Assembly: GCA_029260655.1 (NCBI GenBank)
Contig: JAJDCU010000009.1
Coordinates: forward strand, 1-49,252
Direction of reading: 5' to 3'
Origin: Phycisphaeraceae bacterium
Lineage (GTDB): Bacteria > Planctomycetota > Phycisphaerae > Phycisphaerales > Phycisphaeraceae
DNA: 49,252 bases
Below, piece by piece: positions 40,957 to 49,252 of the stretch (the first letter of the stretch is position 1; the number at the start of each line of letters is the position of its first letter). A program made the translations under genes and the position numbers. The notes under the pieces are model-generated. The model saw nothing but the letters and a program-made list of their open reading frames with translations, was not told where the DNA came from and searched no databases.

Positions 40957-41270
40957 CGTGCGATCCGTTGTGGGCTGTGTGGTGCGGGTGCGTTGGAGCC
41001 GTGAGCCATTGGCTGTATCTGTTTGTGGCGTCAGTTTATCCGCTTCTGGACCGGCCCGCGAAGGGTTGATGCGTATTCGCCGCCGGACAGATGCCCGGGA
41101 GCCCGGCCGGGCATCAGGGTATATTCCGGCCATGGTGAGGCCTGTGAGGCTGTGTCGTCCAGTGAATTGTGGTAATGTCTCGTCATCTAGCCGTCGATAT
41201 CCGTACAGGTTCATCCTTACAGGTTCGACCCGAAGGCCAATAATATCCAGCCATACCTTAGGAGCACACG
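40957..41270. other. Divergent region between Rieske and pckG, with inverted repeat
   Basis: No gene is evident. The main feature is a perfect inverted repeat GATGCCCGG-GAGCCCGG-CCGGGCATC at 41090-41115, followed by TATATT (41120-41125) on the plus strand. It may be a regulator site shared by the two divergent promoters; no clear -35 box pairs with TATATT. Confidence 0.4.
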
Positions 41271-43088
41271 GTGCCACAGCTAAAGAACGCTCAGGAAACA
41301 GACATGACCAAGCACGCGAAGCTCTTACAGTGGGTCGATGAAGTCGCCGCCCAGTGCAAACCCGACAGCGTCTACTGGTGCGACGGCTCCAAGGCGGAGT
41401 ACCAGAGCATGCTGGACACCATGGTCGCGTCCGGCTCGGCTCAGTGGCTCAGCAAGGACAAGAAGCCCAACAGCGTGCTGGTCTTGTCAGACCCCGCCGA
41501 CGTCGCCCGTGTGGAAGACCGCACGTTTATCTGCTGTGAAAAAGAAGAAGACGCGGGCCCGACCAACCACTGGAAGGCTCCCGATGAGATGCGTGCCATC
41601 ATCAAGCCGTTGTTCGACGGCTGTATGAAGGGCCGGACGATGTACGTCATCCCCTTCTCGATGGGCCCGGTCGGCTCGCCAATCGCTCACATCGGCATCG
41701 AGATCAGCGACAGCCCCTACGTCGTGGCCAACATGCACACCATGACCCGCGTGGGCAAGAAGGTGCTGGACGTCCTGGGAACCGAGGGCGAGTTTGTCCC
41801 GTGTGTCCACTCGATCGGTTCGCCGCTTGAGCCCGGTCAGAAGGACGTGGCCTGGCCTTGCAACGCCGACAACAAGTACATCACCCACTTCCCAGAGACA
41901 CGTGAGATCTGGAGTTTTGGTTCGGGCTACGGCGGCAACGCGCTGCTGGGCAAGAAATGCTTCGCACTGCGTATCGCCTCGATCATGGCCCGCGACGAGG
42001 GCTGGTTGGCCGAGCACATGCTCATCCTCAAGCTCACGAACCCAGACGGCGCGGTCAAGTACGTCGCCGCCGCGTTCCCCTCGGCCTGCGGCAAGACCAA
42101 CCTGGCGATGTTGAATCCCACCGTCCCAGGCTGGAAGGTCGAGTGCGTCGGCGACGACATCGCATGGATGAAGTTCGGCGAGGACGGCAAGCTCTACGCT
42201 ATCAACCCCGAGGCCGGGTTCTTCGGCGTCGCGCCGGGCACCAACTACGACTCCAATCCCAACGCCATGGAGTCGCTGAAAGAAAACGCCATCTTCACCA
42301 ACGTCGCCCTTACAGACGACGGCGATATCTGGTGGGAAGAGATCGACGGCCCGACCCCCGATCATCTGATCGACTGGCACGGCGACGACTGGACACCCGA
42401 CGGCGGCAAGAAAGCGGCCCACCCCAACGCCCGCTTCACCGCCAAGGCCGAACAGTGCCCGGTCATCGCACCGAACTGGGAAGACCCCGCCGGCGTCCCG
42501 ATCGACGCCATCCTCTTCGGCGGACGACGCGCCTCCACCCAGCCGCTGGCGATGGAAGCCTCGAACTGGCAGCACGGCACGTTCCTGGGGTCCACCATGG
42601 CCAGTGAAAAGACCGCCGCCGCCGCCGGAGGCCTCGGTCAACTGCGATTCGACCCCATGGCCATGCTCCCGTTCTGCGGATACCACATGGGCGACTACTG
42701 GCAGCACTGGCTGAACATGGGCAACAAGCCCGGCGCCAACATGCCAAAGGTCTTCTACGTCAACTGGTTCCGCAAGAGCCCCGAAGGCAAGTGGCTCTGG
42801 CCAGGCTTCGGCGAAAACTCCCGCATCCTCAAGTGGGTTTGCGACCGAGTCGACGGCAAGGGCGATGTCATTCAGACCGCCATCGGCAACCTCCCGACGG
42901 TCGACAGCCTGGACCTTGAAGGCTTGGACATGCCCGCCGAGGACCTCAAACAACTGCTCACCGTCGACAACGCCGAGTGGCTGAAAGTCATCCCCGCCAT
43001 GCGTGAGCACTACGCCAAGTTCGGCGACAAGCTGCCCAAGGAACTGGCAGGCGAACTCGACGCGCTTGAGCAGCGGCTCAAGGCATAA
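41271..43088 (+). CDS. pckG: GTP-dependent phosphoenolpyruvate carboxykinase
   Basis: The 605-residue enzyme converts oxaloacetate and GTP to phosphoenolpyruvate, CO2 and GDP. Motifs: WCDGSKAEY near the N-terminus, [28 protein letters not shown], the GTP P-loop [12 protein letters not shown] with the reactive Cys, [43 protein letters not shown] and [21 protein letters not shown]. All residues of an active PckG are present. Two starts are possible: GTG 41271 (AGGAG six bases upstream) and ATG 41304 (AGGA seven bases upstream); I use the longer one. A strong terminator follows. Confidence 0.97.
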   Translation: MPQLKNAQETDMTKHAKLLQWVDEVAAQCKPDSVYWCDGSKAEYQSMLDTMVASGSAQWLSKDKKPNSVLVLSDPADVARVEDRTFICCEKEEDAGPTNHWKAPDEMRAIIKPLFDGCMKGRTMYVIPFSMGPVGSPIAHIGIEISDSPYVVANMHTMTRVGKKVLDVLGTEGEFVPCVHSIGSPLEPGQKDVAWPCNADNKYITHFPETREIWSFGSGYGGNALLGKKCFALRIASIMARDEGWLAEHMLILKLTNPDGAVKYVAAAFPSACGKTNLAMLNPTVPGWKVECVGDDIAWMKFGEDGKLYAINPEAGFFGVAPGTNYDSNPNAMESLKENAIFTNVALTDDGDIWWEEIDGPTPDHLIDWHGDDWTPDGGKKAAHPNARFTAKAEQCPVIAPNWEDPAGVPIDAILFGGRRASTQPLAMEASNWQHGTFLGSTMASEKTAAAAGGLGQLRFDPMAMLPFCGYHMGDYWQHWLNMGNKPGANMPKVFYVNWFRKSPEGKWLWPGFGENSRILKWVCDRVDGKGDVIQTAIGNLPTVDSLDLEGLDMPAEDLKQLLTVDNAEWLKVIPAMREHYAKFGDKLPKELAGELDALEQRLKA

Positions 43089-43121
43089 GCATCACGGATG
43101 AGTAAATTCAACATCTCCCTC

Positions 43122-43154
43122 AATCCCACGTTATAAACTAGCGTGGGATTTTTT
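43122..43154 (+). terminator. Intrinsic terminator after pckG
   Basis: Nine-base stem AATCCCACG/CGTGGGATT (43122-43130 with 43142-43150), 11-nt loop, then a T-tract reaching 43154. It lies 34 bases after the pckG stop. Confidence 0.9.
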
Positions 43155-43324
43155 CTTGCGCTATTGAGGCGTGTTGAGTTGACCGGGAGAAATTTTTATC
43201 CACCATCTACAGATTTCACTTGCGGGACTTAATCTCCTCGGTTAGTTTGCTATCAAGTTTCGGGTATCCAGGGGCCTTTAGTTCTTTCAGGGGCCTTAAA
43301 CAACTTAAGATCGGGAAATTCACC

Positions 43325-46300
43325 ATGCAGGCACTGCCAAGCGTTTGTGGGTCGCCGTTACGGGGTTACGTTGCGCGCCTTTTTGCTCAGGATCAAGCGC
43401 GGGACAAGTACTCGGCGGACGTTCCGCGTCAACAGTTTGAAACAGACTCACGCCCGGGATTCGAGCCGCTGGAGCCTCGCCTGTTGCTGAGCGCTTCGCC
43501 GTTCGATCTAACATCAACGCCTCTGTCATTTGATGTAAGTGATATCCACGCATCAGCCTCCTATGCCAATCGCCAGGACTCGAAACTGGACGGCCGCCTT
43601 CAACAGGCGGTCGATCGGCTCACCGCGATCTCTTTACCTGCAAACGCCAGTGCCAATCAGGCCTCGGCGGCAGGCCCGATCGTCGCCAGCGGTTTGTTTG
43701 ACACGGGCCTGGCCAAGACAAACGAGCAGGGGCAGGTCCAGATCGTCGCCCATCTATCCGAATGGGACCAGAACACAACCTCCAGATTGAGTGATCTTGG
43801 CCTGAAGGTGGAGGTGGCACACGATTCTACGAAGAGGGTCCAGGGCTGGGCTTCGCCTGAGGCGATCGACCGGTTGGCCACCCTCAGCACCGTTAAAAAA
43901 CTTACCCTGCCTAGCTATGCGACGTTCTCGGCCGGGAACACGCTGACGGCGGGTGACGCCATCTTGAATGCGGACGATGTCCGCGCTCAATTAGGCTACG
44001 ACGGGACTGGGGTCCGTATTGGGGTCATATCAAGTGGTGTCGATCACTGGCAAAACATATCCGCAACGGGCGATCTGCCCGCCGTGATCACGATCGATCC
44101 TATTCGCTCCGGATTCAATAGCGACCTCTCCTTTATTAACGACGACGAGGGCACGGCGATGCTCGAGATCGTCCACGACCTGGCCCCCGGCGCGGAACTG
44201 TACTTCTCCGGACCGAAACCAGCGGCGAATCCAAATGATCCCCTGCAGCATATTTTCACTGCTATGGATATGGTGGATTCTATTAATTGGTTGGTGGGCC
44301 AGGGTGTTGACATCATCGTTGACGATGTCGGCTTCTTCGATGAGCCATATTTTGAAGACGGTATAGTCGCACAGGCCGCCAACAACGCCTTGTCCCAAGG
44401 CGTTGTCTACGTAACTTCGTCCGGGAACCAAGCTCAGGATCATTACCAGGCACAATATAGTTTGGGGGGGAGTTCGGGCGCAGGGAATTGGCATCAATTC
44501 TCCCTCGGCGATGACTTTATGGGGATTGGTATCGATGCTGGTGCTACCATATCTGTCACCCTGCAGTGGAGTGATGCTTTTGGCGCTTCCGGCAACAACT
44601 ACGATATTTACTTGCTCGGCGCTAGCGGGATTGTTCAAAGTTCCACGCTTGGTCAGAGTGGCAACGACGATCCGTTCGAGGGATTCAGCTACACGAATAC
44701 TGGCTCAAGCGGCGTTTTCTTCCTCGGCATCAATCAACTTCCAGGTGCCGCGTCGCGCGAATTAGAACTGTTTGTGCGCAATGACTCTGGGCAAGAATAT
44801 TTTGATGCCAGTGACGGCATCTTTGGACATGCTGCAGCAGATGGTGTGATCGCGGTAGGGGCGATCGACGCGGCCGATCCGGGCAACGACGACATAGAGT
44901 GGTTCAGCTCACGCGGCTCATCGACGATCTACACAAACTTCGCAACCCAGACCTCGATCACTCGTGACAGCTTGGATGGGGCGTCGATCGACGGTGTGGA
45001 TACGCAAGTAGGGATTTCGGGGCTATGGAGCGGGGGCAATCCCTTCTTTGGCACCTCCGCAGCGGCGCCGCACGCTGCCGCGATCGCGGGGTTGATCCTG
45101 CAGGCCAACCCGCTGATGACGCCCGCCGCGGTGACTTCCCTGCTCACCTCCACGGCGGTGGACCTCCTTACACCCGGCTACGACGCCGATTCGGGGTTCG
45201 GACGCTTTGATGCGTTGCAAGCGATCCAAGGCATCGTCGCGAACGCCGACTTCGACGCCAACGGCCTTGTCGATAACGCGGACCTCGCCATATTTTCGGG
45301 GAACTTCGGCATTACCAGCGGCGCAACGCACAGCATGGGCGACGCCGACTATGACGGTGACGTGGACGGGTTGGACCTGGAAGCCTGGACATTGCAGGAT
45401 GCCAGCGGTGGAGCTCCGCTCGTCTTCGACGGGGACTTTGATAACAACGGCAACGTCGATATGGCAGACTTCCTGGTGCTCCAAGAGAACCTGGGCATGA
45501 GTTCGGCGACGAACGCCGACGGCGATGTGAACAACGACGGTCTGGTCGATGGGAAAGATCTGGTAGCCTACGAGTTTGCGCACGAATTGGCGAACCCGCA
45601 GAGCAGCACATTCATAACCGTCGAGGCTGTCGATATAGCCAAGTCCCGCCAGCCCGGCCAGATCCTCGTTTCCACGCTAACAGACGGAGTCGATAACGAT
45701 TACCGTCTGGGCCAACTGACTCTGCGCGAAGCGCTGATCATCGCGGGGCAAACCACAGCCGACGACACCATCGTCTATTTCGAGCAGGGCTCCATCAACC
45801 TATTGGGCACCGAACTGCTGATCGACAGCAATGTAACGATCGTGGGTGTAGGCGGGGCAGAGGCGACGATCCAAGCACCAACAGATAGCCGTGTAATCTC
45901 GGTCGCGGCCGGTGCTACCGTAACAATCAGCGCGACGTATATCACCGGCGGCAACTTGGAGACGGGGGATGGCGGCGGCATTCACAACGCCGGCACACTG
46001 ACGCTCGAGGACATCACTGTAACGGGTAATCTGGCGAAGCGAGGCGGGGGCATCTATAACGCCAACACCGGTATACTGATTGTTCAGCACGGCGGTGGCT
46101 TCTTCAGCAATAACGCCGGAATCGACTCAATCATCGTCGGCGAAGGCGGCGGGATCTACAACGCCGGCGTCCTCACGATTCCCAACAGATCTTTCGTCAC
46201 GGGCAACGCCACTTCCGGCAAAGGCGCGGGGATCTACAACCTGGGGACGGCGAACCTGACCGACGCGTGGGTCACGGACAACAACGCTTCCGACACCTCC

Positions 46301-48475
46301 TCTGCCGATGGCGGCGGGATCTATAACGACTTGGGCGCTATCCTGACGGCCACCGATGCCTCTATTAAGGGCAACACCGCCAATGGCGGCGACGGTGCCG
46401 GCATCCACAACCTGGGTACGGTGAATCTGACCAACACGGGCGTCTCCAATAATACCCTCACCGGTACCGGCTTTGGCGGCGGGATCAGCAACTCCGGCAC
46501 TCTGACGCTTACGAATGTCGACATGACGGGCAATCAAGCGCCGCACGGCGGCGGCGTCCATAACGCCGGCCTCATGACGATTACGGGTGGCACTACTATC
46601 ACAGGTAACATCGCCAACGGAAGTGCCGGGGGCATCCTGAATTTCGGTGGCGACCTGGATATCATCGACGCAGTCATATCCAACAACACCGCCACCGCAG
46701 GCTACGGCGGGGGCATCTATAACTTTAGCGGCACGCTGAGCGTTGACACGGGCCTGATCTCCACAAACAGCGCAGTCACTGGCCTCGGGGGAGGCATCTA
46801 TAACTTCAGCGGCGGTATCACCGTCACCGACAGCACCATCGACAGCAATATTGGTGCGGGCATCTACCTGAACACCGGCAGCCTCGACGTCTCCCGCTCC
46901 ACGATCTCCAAAAACACGGGCAGTGGTGTCTCAAGCGGCTACACGGCGGGTCTGCAGACCTACAGCAACGTAACGGTCTCTGGCAATGACGGTGACGGGA
47001 TCGCCTGGGCAGGCGGCAGCGGGCTCACACTCGTTAACAGCACGATCACCGATAACGACGGCCGGGGACTCAAGAGCGAATTCTCCGGCGCCGTTATCGC
47101 ACACAACTCGATCATCGCCGGCAACGCCGGGGCAGACATCTACCGCATCGTGAATGGGACTTACAACCTGATCGGCACGAGTGATCAGAGCGGCGGCAGC
47201 AGTGTCCTGACCGACACAATTACCAACCAGGTCCTCGGCGAATTGGGCGGATTGAGTGACTACGGCCTAGCCCCGCTGGGCGACTACGGCGGCCCGACAA
47301 AGACCCACGCGCTACTCGCTAATTCTACCGCCATCGATATGGGGGATAGCGGCTTGGCGGCCGCAGCCGATCAGCGTGGGCTCACACGTGTGCTTGGCAC
47401 ACAGGTCGATATCGGGGCCTACGAGTCTGGCAACACCACCCCGTTGGCTGTCACTACCGCGGCGGATGAACTCGACCCGACGGACGTGTTCTTAGGGGAC
47501 GGGCTGAGCCTGCGCGAGGCCCTGCAATTATCCCGCGACATCGTCGGGCCCGAGACAATCACGTTCGATCCGACTATTGGTTCGACGATCACCCTGTCAC
47601 GGGGTGAACTGTTGATCGAAGATGACGTGAACATACAGGGTTTGGGCGCCGACCAGTTGACCGTCAGCGGCGGCAGCCTGTCGCGGGTATTCCGCCTCAA
47701 CTCCGGGGTGACAGCGTCGATCAGCGGCCTGACCATCGCCGACGGGAACGTCAGCGGGGGCAACGGTGGCGGGATCTTCAATTCCGGCCAGTTGACCCTC
47801 GACGCGGTCGAGGTCCGTGACAATACCGCCAGCGCCGGCGGCGGGATCTACCAGTGGTCTAACCAGGGCGCGACGCTCGACGTGCTCAACAGCACCATCG
47901 CCGATAACGACGGCGGCGGCGGGATCTACCTCGCCTACGGCGGCCAGGGGGTGGTGAACATCACCAATTCGACGATCTCAACCAACACCGGGGCCGGCTT
48001 CTATTGGAGCGGCGGCGGCTCGGCAGGCATCATCTTTACCAACGCCACGGTGACCAACAACACCAGTTACGGCATTCACAGCGAGTTCGGGGCCGGCCCG
48101 ACGCTGCACAACAGCATCGTGGTGGGCAACGGCACAACCAGCGGGTATGACCTCTACCGGCTATTCAACTCCGCCAGTTCCTTCAACCTCATCGGCACGC
48201 AGTCTCAAGGCGGATTGACCGACCAAGTGAACAACAACCGGGTCGGTGTCACCGCCGCCCAGGTGGGGCTCTCAATGACCCTGGCCAACAACGGCGGCCC
48301 GACACGGACCCACGCACTGATCGCCGGCGGACTGGCCATCGACTCCGGCGACAACAGCTTCGCACCGCTCTTGGGCCTCTGGGACCAGCGGGGCGATCCG
48401 TTCAGCAGACTAGTTGATGGTGATGCTGACCTGATTGACGAGATCGACATCGGGGCCTATGAGTTCGTGGCTTAG
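43325..48475 (+). CDS. Giant exported protein: LEPRLLLSA motif, subtilase-like domain, dockerin-like motifs, two CSLREA/beta-helix modules
   Basis: From the ATG at 43325 the protein has 1716 residues. Residues 49-57 are LEPRLLLSA, a motif found near the N-terminus of exported planctomycete proteins. Residues 225-635 are an S8/S53-like peptidase domain: GVRIGVISSGVDHW, DDEGTAMLEIVHDLAPGA, and the serine loop FGTSAAAPHAAAIAGL (Ser 578). The canonical Asp and His are changed. Residues 640-755 contain four calcium-loop motifs such as DFDANGLVDNADL and DVNNDGLVDGKDL. CSLREA-type segments near 797 (LTLREALIIAG) and 1393 (LSLREALQL) each lead a beta-helix region rich in GGGIYNAGTLTL repeats, ending GAYE. 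It is probably a cell-surface or secreted protein. A TTG frame reaches 43220 without support. Confidence 0.82.
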   Translation: MQALPSVCGSPLRGYVARLFAQDQARDKYSADVPRQQFETDSRPGFEPLEPRLLLSASPFDLTSTPLSFDVSDIHASASYANRQDSKLDGRLQQAVDRLTAISLPANASANQASAAGPIVASGLFDTGLAKTNEQGQVQIVAHLSEWDQNTTSRLSDLGLKVEVAHDSTKRVQGWASPEAIDRLATLSTVKKLTLPSYATFSAGNTLTAGDAILNADDVRAQLGYDGTGVRIGVISSGVDHWQNISATGDLPAVITIDPIRSGFNSDLSFINDDEGTAMLEIVHDLAPGAELYFSGPKPAANPNDPLQHIFTAMDMVDSINWLVGQGVDIIVDDVGFFDEPYFEDGIVAQAANNALSQGVVYVTSSGNQAQDHYQAQYSLGGSSGAGNWHQFSLGDDFMGIGIDAGATISVTLQWSDAFGASGNNYDIYLLGASGIVQSSTLGQSGNDDPFEGFSYTNTGSSGVFFLGINQLPGAASRELELFVRNDSGQEYFDASDGIFGHAAADGVIAVGAIDAADPGNDDIEWFSSRGSSTIYTNFATQTSITRDSLDGASIDGVDTQVGISGLWSGGNPFFGTSAAAPHAAAIAGLILQANPLMTPAAVTSLLTSTAVDLLTPGYDADSGFGRFDALQAIQGIVANADFDANGLVDNADLAIFSGNFGITSGATHSMGDADYDGDVDGLDLEAWTLQDASGGAPLVFDGDFDNNGNVDMADFLVLQENLGMSSATNADGDVNNDGLVDGKDLVAYEFAHELANPQSSTFITVEAVDIAKSRQPGQILVSTLTDGVDNDYRLGQLTLREALIIAGQTTADDTIVYFEQGSINLLGTELLIDSNVTIVGVGGAEATIQAPTDSRVISVAAGATVTISATYITGGNLETGDGGGIHNAGTLTLEDITVTGNLAKRGGGIYNANTGILIVQHGGGFFSNNAGIDSIIVGEGGGIYNAGVLTIPNRSFVTGNATSGKGAGIYNLGTANLTDAWVTDNNASDTSSADGGGIYNDLGAILTATDASIKGNTANGGDGAGIHNLGTVNLTNTGVSNNTLTGTGFGGGISNSGTLTLTNVDMTGNQAPHGGGVHNAGLMTITGGTTITGNIANGSAGGILNFGGDLDIIDAVISNNTATAGYGGGIYNFSGTLSVDTGLISTNSAVTGLGGGIYNFSGGITVTDSTIDSNIGAGIYLNTGSLDVSRSTISKNTGSGVSSGYTAGLQTYSNVTVSGNDGDGIAWAGGSGLTLVNSTITDNDGRGLKSEFSGAVIAHNSIIAGNAGADIYRIVNGTYNLIGTSDQSGGSSVLTDTITNQVLGELGGLSDYGLAPLGDYGGPTKTHALLANSTAIDMGDSGLAAAADQRGLTRVLGTQVDIGAYESGNTTPLAVTTAADELDPTDVFLGDGLSLREALQLSRDIVGPETITFDPTIGSTITLSRGELLIEDDVNIQGLGADQLTVSGGSLSRVFRLNSGVTASISGLTIADGNVSGGNGGGIFNSGQLTLDAVEVRDNTASAGGGIYQWSNQGATLDVLNSTIADNDGGGGIYLAYGGQGVVNITNSTISTNTGAGFYWSGGGSAGIIFTNATVTNNTSYGIHSEFGAGPTLHNSIVVGNGTTSGYDLYRLFNSASSFNLIGTQSQGGLTDQVNNNRVGVTAAQVGLSMTLANNGGPTRTHALIAGGLAIDSGDNSFAPLLGLWDQRGDPFSRLVDGDADLIDEIDIGAYEFVA

Positions 48476-49252
48476 GGCTGGTCTTTGATGTAATACAGCA
48501 GCGCCCGGAACTTCTCGGAGTTGTCCAGCGCGTCGTCCTGGTGTTCGAGGTGGCCCCACGCGCCGTGGCTGCCGGGGCTGTCGACGTAGTTGAACGGGAG
48601 CATCAGGTCGGCGCCTGCCTGCTCGAAGGCGTTGAGATTCATGAGGTACGCGCTGAACATCTTCGGCAGGTATTGCGCATCCAGTAGCGCCTGGGCGTAG
48701 GGGACGTTGCGGTTGTCGTCGGCGTAGTGCTGGCCGCCTTCGTACCCGATCAGGCGGACCGTCTTGCCCAGGTCGTTTGAGAGGTTCTGTGCCAGGTTCC
48801 CGTGCCTGATGTAGCCGTCTGCCGAAACGACCGGGATCGCTCGGTTGATCGCGTCACCGACAATGTCATGCGCGGTTGTGTTGGCGTCGAAACTCGCTCC
48901 GCTTTCGCCGAAGTAGGCGGCGCAGGAGACGGCGTCGACCCGGTGGCCCAGCCTCTGCGCCAGGTTCTTGGTCACCCAGACGTTGCTAGCCTGCCCGGCG
49001 ACGACACGCACCAGCCGGTCCGACTCCTCCTCGAAGACCTCTTCCCAGATGACGGTGCTATTGAGCACACGGCGTGACCAGAAGTGGAACCAGGCGGCGG
49101 AAAACGGCGGCGAGCCGGACTGTTGGGTGATCCAGCCATGAGCGTCGAACCGGTCGTTCCAGACCTCATTGGACCACTCCAAGTAGATCTTCCGCTGCGG
49201 GTCGAGCTGGTTGCGAACGAGTGTGGCGAAGTTCTGGATGTACAGGTCGTCG
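48472..49252 (-). CDS. Partial glycoside-hydrolase-like (clan GH-A-like) protein, 5' end cut by window edge
   Basis: The frame is open to the right edge; about 259 residues are visible and the true start is outside. It begins with LYIQNFATLVRNQL, then KIYLEWSNEVWN, whose Asn-Glu fits the acid/base Glu of clan GH-A enzymes, and a later RLIGYEGGQHY whose Glu could be the nucleophile. Trp-rich segments (AAWFHFW, WEEVFEEE) and NYVDSPGSHGAWGHLEH follow. Proteins with YxEWSNEVWN are common in planctomycetes as presumed cellulose- or glycan-acting enzymes; the substrate is not evident. Its stop codon overlaps that of the giant surface protein gene on the other strand by four bases. Confidence 0.72.
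   Translation of the reverse strand, partial: DDLYIQNFATLVRNQLDPQRKIYLEWSNEVWNDRFDAHGWITQQSGSPPFSAAWFHFWSRRVLNSTVIWEEVFEEESDRLVRVVAGQASNVWVTKNLAQRLGHRVDAVSCAAYFGESGASFDANTTAHDIVGDAINRAIPVVSADGYIRHGNLAQNLSNDLGKTVRLIGYEGGQHYADDNRNVPYAQALLDAQYLPKMFSAYLMNLNAFEQAGADLMLPFNYVDSPGSHGAWGHLEHQDDALDNSEKFRALLYYIKDQP

Noticed and set aside
41487-43010. 507-codon open frame antisense to pckG
   Set aside because: It is the shadow of a GC-rich, strongly biased gene; the pckG frame has all family motifs and the antisense product looks like none.

Overview
The window is high-GC bacterial chromosome with the marks of a planctomycete, most likely class Phycisphaerae. Three kinds of evidence support this. Secreted proteins end in a dockerin-like pair (GDLN.DGFVGIEDLN) followed by a PEP-CTERM anchor. 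One giant exported protein carries the LEPRLLLSA motif seen in planctomycete surface proteins. There are two bactofilins, a FloA flotillin and a Rho with a long Lys/Ala-rich N-terminus. I found no rRNA, tRNA, CRISPR array, transposase or phage gene. All assignments come from reading the sequence; no database search was run.

Region 1 (1-10725, minus strand) is a type II secretion / type IV pilus assembly cluster. In transcription order it holds pilB-like ATPase, pilT, a second GspE/PilB ATPase after a 464-bp gap with its own candidate promoter and a structured leader, gspF/pilC, then four pseudopilins in the order G-H-I-J, the last cut by the left edge. The matching secretin is far away (24984-28436, minus).

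Region 2 (11074-24533) holds housekeeping and accessory genes: coaE, rho, a PEP-CTERM/dockerin metalloprotease, a large secreted protein overlapping a class II aldolase gene, a LysM lipoprotein, aat, a DUF456 membrane protein, a GH10-fold protein that seems to lack both catalytic glutamates, a ComEA-like HhH protein, two bactofilins (one with a zinc ribbon) and a family 4 uracil-DNA glycosylase.

Region 3 (24984-36882) holds the secretin, an NAD-dependent epimerase, rpmA-obgE (without rplU), a CoaX-family gene with an altered first motif, a membrane protein, a shortened MnmE-like GTPase, floA, a truncated tandem copy of floA with the same leader, and a fusion of an archaeal-adenylate-kinase-like domain with a deoxyribosyltransferase-like domain behind an operator-like inverted repeat.

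Region 4 (36964-49252) holds a PEP-CTERM beta-helix repeat protein, a Rieske protein/M20 dipeptidase pair diverging from GTP-dependent PEP carboxykinase, a 1716-residue LEPRLLLSA protein (subtilase-like, dockerin-like, two CSLREA/beta-helix modules) and a partial glycoside-hydrolase-like gene cut by the right edge.

Taken together, the window combines an export machine (G-H-I-J pseudopilins, three ATPases, platform, secretin) with large exported repeat proteins. A link between them is inference. The most unusual items are the catalytically altered homologues (GH10-like, subtilase-like, CoaX-like, metzincin-like, AdkA-like), the truncated floA duplicate and several well-formed intergenic inverted repeats.
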